From Amycolatopsis sp. QT-25 (lineage in GTDB: Bacteria > Actinomycetota > Actinomycetes > Mycobacteriales > Pseudonocardiaceae), in the NCBI RefSeq assembly GCF_029369745.1, contig NZ_CP120210.1, positions 5,270,001 to 5,334,000 on the forward strand: 64,000 nt of DNA. Direction: 5' to 3'. Each line of letters begins with the position of its first letter. The stretch's first letter is position 1. The notes below the pieces were generated by a model. It ran no database searches and was not told where the DNA came from. It was given only the letters and a program-made list of their open reading frames with translations. Made by a program: the position numbers and the translations under genes. This document shows, piece by piece, positions 63,444-64,000 of the stretch.

Positions 63444-63609
63444 GGCAACAGGCGCCGGTGAAGCAGCCGAAGGTGCCTCCGCTCGACGTGTTCTTCCAGT
63501 TGTCGAAGTGATCGATCACGATCTCGACGTCGGCCTGCCCCGCGGCGGTGACATCGACACCCGAGTCGGCGAAAAAACTGCGGATATCGTCGGAAACGGT
63601 GCTCTTCAT
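63433..63609 (-). CDS. Candidate lanthipeptide-type RiPP precursor peptide, 58 aa
   Basis: ATG at 63609 with GAGGGAG 7 nt upstream. The product starts MKSTVSDDIRSFFADSGVDV, is acidic and Cys-free in its first 44 residues, and ends SSGGTFGCFTGACCLMA. The short C-terminal part holds all three Cys plus Thr and Ser residues, and a GG pair stands where class II leaders are cut. These traits fit a lanthipeptide precursor with core TFGCFTGACCLMA. No LanM, LanC or transporter is in the window; the adjacent partial gene continues outside it. The frame is too short to be certain on its own, but RBS, composition and C-terminal clustering are striking. Confidence 0.55.
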   Translation of the reverse strand: MKSTVSDDIRSFFADSGVDVTAAGQADVEIVIDHFDNWKNTSSGGTFGCFTGACCLMA

Positions 63610-63766
63610 GAAAGATCTCCCTCAAACCTGCGGTGTTGGACACTGAAATCGTGCAGGTTCACCTCCATCGGCCGACAGTGCGAAGCACCACGGACGACTT
63701 GTGGCTTTCGACTGGTCCACTCGCGTCAACGGGGTGGCGCGAGTGGAGCAGCCGAGCGTGGGAGGG

Positions 63767-64000
63767 TTACTTGAAGATGGCGATGGGATGAACGACGAGT
63801 TCCCCCGTTTCGGGCTCCCAATCCTCGACCTTGCCGAGGCACCGCGCCCGGAACGCGCCGGACGGGGCGGAGTCCCGCAGGTCACTGGTCACACAGGTGA
63901 AGCGGACACTCCTGCTCTTCGACGGATCGTCCGGGTCGCCGTACGGCGCGACGAACACCGTCTCGGTGTCACTCTGGGAGCGTTCACGGAACAGGCCCTT
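63767..64000 (-). CDS. Partial gene, C-terminal 77 residues of an unknown protein
   Basis: The frame is open to the window end (minus strand, 5' part outside). The visible part KGLFRERSQSDTETVFVAPY ... WEPETGELVVHPIAIFK is beta-rich with two Cys (RFTCVTS, RARCLGK). I do not recognise it. It is upstream of the candidate RiPP gene on the same strand, separated by 157 bp, so it could belong to the same cluster. Confidence 0.6.
   Translation of the reverse strand, partial: KGLFRERSQSDTETVFVAPYGDPDDPSKSRSVRFTCVTSDLRDSAPSGAFRARCLGKVEDWEPETGELVVHPIAIFK

Overview
This 64 kb window is high-GC actinobacterial chromosome. Codon third positions are almost always G or C, GTG starts are common, adjacent genes overlap by 4 nt (ATGA or GTGA), and the order uvrB ... 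coaE ... rpsA ... polA is the one seen in Actinobacteria. The look of the proteins suggests a member of the Pseudonocardiales, probably Amycolatopsis or a close relative; the genus is inference. I saw no rRNA, tRNA, CRISPR array, complete transposase gene or prophage.

Layout. 1-5.1 kb: end of an ABC exporter, a small unknown protein, a crotonase and a secreted S37-type tripeptidyl aminopeptidase. 5.1-14.6 kb: core block with uvrB, a DUF5685 protein, a DUF402 protein, a GT39-type glycosyltransferase, a coaE-GrpB fusion and rpsA. 14.6-20.6 kb: a methyltransferase, two tandem GNAT acetyltransferases, then a TetR-controlled operon pairing an ABC ATPase that has lost its catalytic residues with a YhgE/Pip membrane protein. 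20.6-28.6 kb: a tightly coupled six-gene minus-strand operon encoding a trypsin-like protease, a PknG-like Ser/Thr kinase, a VWA/zinc-ribbon protein, a four-TM GlnX-like protein, a solute-binding lipoprotein and a Trypco1 (CU044_2847-type) protein. This is the best candidate for an undescribed signalling or conflict system. 28.8-39.5 kb: polA, a PaaI-like thioesterase, a LysR regulator, a hydrolase and a complete livJHMGF branched-chain amino acid importer. 39.5-53.6 kb: a sugar-utilisation cluster, all on the minus strand, with a secreted GH31 enzyme, a DeoR regulator, a DUF5107 protein, an ABC importer, and aldolase, PfkB kinase and SIS isomerase. Each of its four promoter regions carries GCGCA-like repeats, phased at helical turns in three of them. 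The best substrate guess is an alpha-linked N-acetylgalactosamine or galactosamine compound. 53.6-64 kb: a cobalamin-binding-type protein, an AhpD-like protein, a decayed DUF222/HNH gene, two amino acid permeases, glutaminase, a three-gene set around a pyrimidine-dimer-glycosylase-like protein, a decayed MBL-fold gene, and a 58-residue gene that looks like a lanthipeptide-type RiPP precursor.

Non-coding structure is unusually rich. A 116-117 bp element with 10-bp terminal inverted repeats occurs three times, and one copy separates the two permease genes of the sugar importer. Long palindromes sharing the word CTACTTGC sit at three convergent gene junctions. Several other hairpins mark gene ends. 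Gene products were assigned by reading motifs and family resemblance; no database search was run.
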